Origin: an uncultured Ruminococcus sp.
GTDB lineage: Bacteria > Bacillota > Clostridia > Oscillospirales > Ruminococcaceae
NCBI GenBank assembly: GCA_947566125.1
Contig: CANOIR010000001.1
Location: 1 to 64,000, forward strand
Direction of reading: 5' to 3'
DNA: 64,000 nt
Under the pieces are notes generated by a model. It searched no databases. It was not told the origin of the DNA and was given only the letters and a program-made list of their open reading frames with translations. Each line of letters opens with the position of its first letter. Position 1 is the first letter of the stretch. The translations under genes were made by a program, and so were the position numbers. Below are positions 63,488 through 64,000 of the stretch, in pieces.

Positions 63488-64000
63488 ATGAAAAAAAGAA
63501 CTTTTATTTCAATAATTGGAATGTCTACTGCTTTTGCATTGATAGCAAGCGGATGCAGCGGAAGATCAATAAATCAAACTTCAAATGATGACGAAGAAGA
63601 AATTGTCGACGTTGTTCAAACTTCTGAAATGGTTGAAATGCAAAACAAAACAACCGAAGAAACTGCGGTTACAGATCATACTGATGTTACAGAATTGTCA
63701 AAACTGACAAGCTGTACAACTCACACAACAATAGAAGAAAATCCATCAGTTATTGATGATATTATGAGCAAAATGACTCTTGATGAAAAAATTTATCAGA
63801 TGTTTATTGTTACTCCAGAAGCACTTACTAATTTTAATGGAAGTGTTACTCAAGCTGGAGATCTTACTAAATCTGCAATTGAATCTACACCTGTTGGCGG
63901 TATTATTTATTTTTCTCAAAATATTGAAAGTTGGCAGCAGACATATAATATGATTCATGATTCTCAGGAATACGCTCAGAAATCCAACAATGATATTGGT
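63488..64000 (+). CDS. Glycoside hydrolase family 3 lipoprotein (NagZ-like, 3' end outside window)
   Basis: 171 residues are visible before the right edge. The ATG at 63488 follows GTGAGGC. A lipoprotein signal ends at IASGC with lipid Cys23. A spacer of about 70 Thr/Glu-rich residues follows. The GH3 N-terminal barrel begins at MSKMTLDEKIYQMFIVTPE, with PVGGIIYFSQNIESW as the first loop, as in NagZ-type beta-N-acetylhexosaminidases. These release GlcNAc from peptidoglycan fragments or glycans. The catalytic His-Asp dyad and the nucleophile lie beyond the window, so activity cannot be judged. Confidence 0.85.
   Translation, partial: MKKRTFISIIGMSTAFALIASGCSGRSINQTSNDDEEEIVDVVQTSEMVEMQNKTTEETAVTDHTDVTELSKLTSCTTHTTIEENPSVIDDIMSKMTLDEKIYQMFIVTPEALTNFNGSVTQAGDLTKSAIESTPVGGIIYFSQNIESWQQTYNMIHDSQEYAQKSNNDIG

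Overview
The window looks like a chromosomal segment of a low-GC, anaerobic Gram-positive bacterium of the Ruminococcus / Oscillospiraceae type. The evidence is AT-rich intergenic DNA with many TTGACA-17-TATAAT promoters, AGGAGG-type ribosome binding sites, two secreted proteins ending in type I dockerins after Thr-rich linkers, a single-chain pyruvate:ferredoxin oxidoreductase, a T-box in front of valS, a Spo0A-type DNA-binding protein with 0A boxes, and DUF5685, PFL/ACT and class I tRNA-ligase-like families common in Clostridia. I saw no phage, insertion sequence, CRISPR array, tRNA or rRNA. The genus is inferred from gene content only.

Layout. 1-7.3 kb: a DUF2079 membrane protein (cut by the left edge) and a GtrB/DPM-like glycosyltransferase, an atypical methionyl-tRNA synthetase-like protein on the minus strand, an ArsB/SLC13-type carrier and a cytidylate-kinase-like protein. 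7.3-16.9 kb: a clostripain-like lipoprotein, an ABC-F ATPase, a cysteine synthase, a dockerin-bearing SGNH esterase, and an ECF sigma factor paired with a membrane-anchored beta-propeller protein. 16.9-22.6 kb: a minus-strand operon ACT - PFL - HI0933-type flavoprotein - COG2509-type flavoprotein - tyrosine recombinase. 22.8-31 kb: small alarmone synthetase 1 with a nitrilase, pyruvate kinase, a ttcA-pcrA-amidohydrolase operon, and small alarmone synthetase 2. 31.3-34.9 kb: pyruvate:ferredoxin oxidoreductase. 34.9-38.8 kb: a Spo0A-like regulator with two 0A boxes, divergent from a zinc-ribbon / DUF5685 / J-domain / PP2C operon. 38.9-40.3 kb: a decayed GH43 gene and an unknown small protein. 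40.4-44.7 kb: T-box-valS-folC.

44.7-45.8 kb has no credible protein gene. It has a strong minus-strand promoter followed by about 545 nt in which a block of about 170-175 nt occurs twice, 279 nt apart. Several helices match between copies, and one hairpin has three compensatory base-pair changes out of five. I propose a large tandem-domain structured RNA and consider it the most novel item here.

45.8-59.9 kb is minus strand throughout: a PASTA pseudokinase (the HRD Asp and the VAIK Lys are both replaced); two cyclophilin lipoproteins, then murD, two M42 peptidases, a GNAT and a methionine-gamma-lyase-family protein in a tightly overlapping run; and a MoxR-DUF58-transglutaminase operon. 59.9-64 kb holds a dockerin-bearing cell-wall amidase, a DUF368/PopT-type membrane protein, a second PP2C phosphatase, and the start of a GH3 lipoprotein cut by the right edge.

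Themes that connect the genes are envelope building and remodelling (murD, amidase, PopT-type protein, transglutaminase, PASTA pseudokinase, GH3 enzyme), Ser/Thr phosphosignalling (pseudokinase and two PP2C enzymes), stringent-response signalling (two alarmone synthetases) and pyruvate metabolism (pyk, nifJ). Functions come from motifs read by eye; no database search was run.
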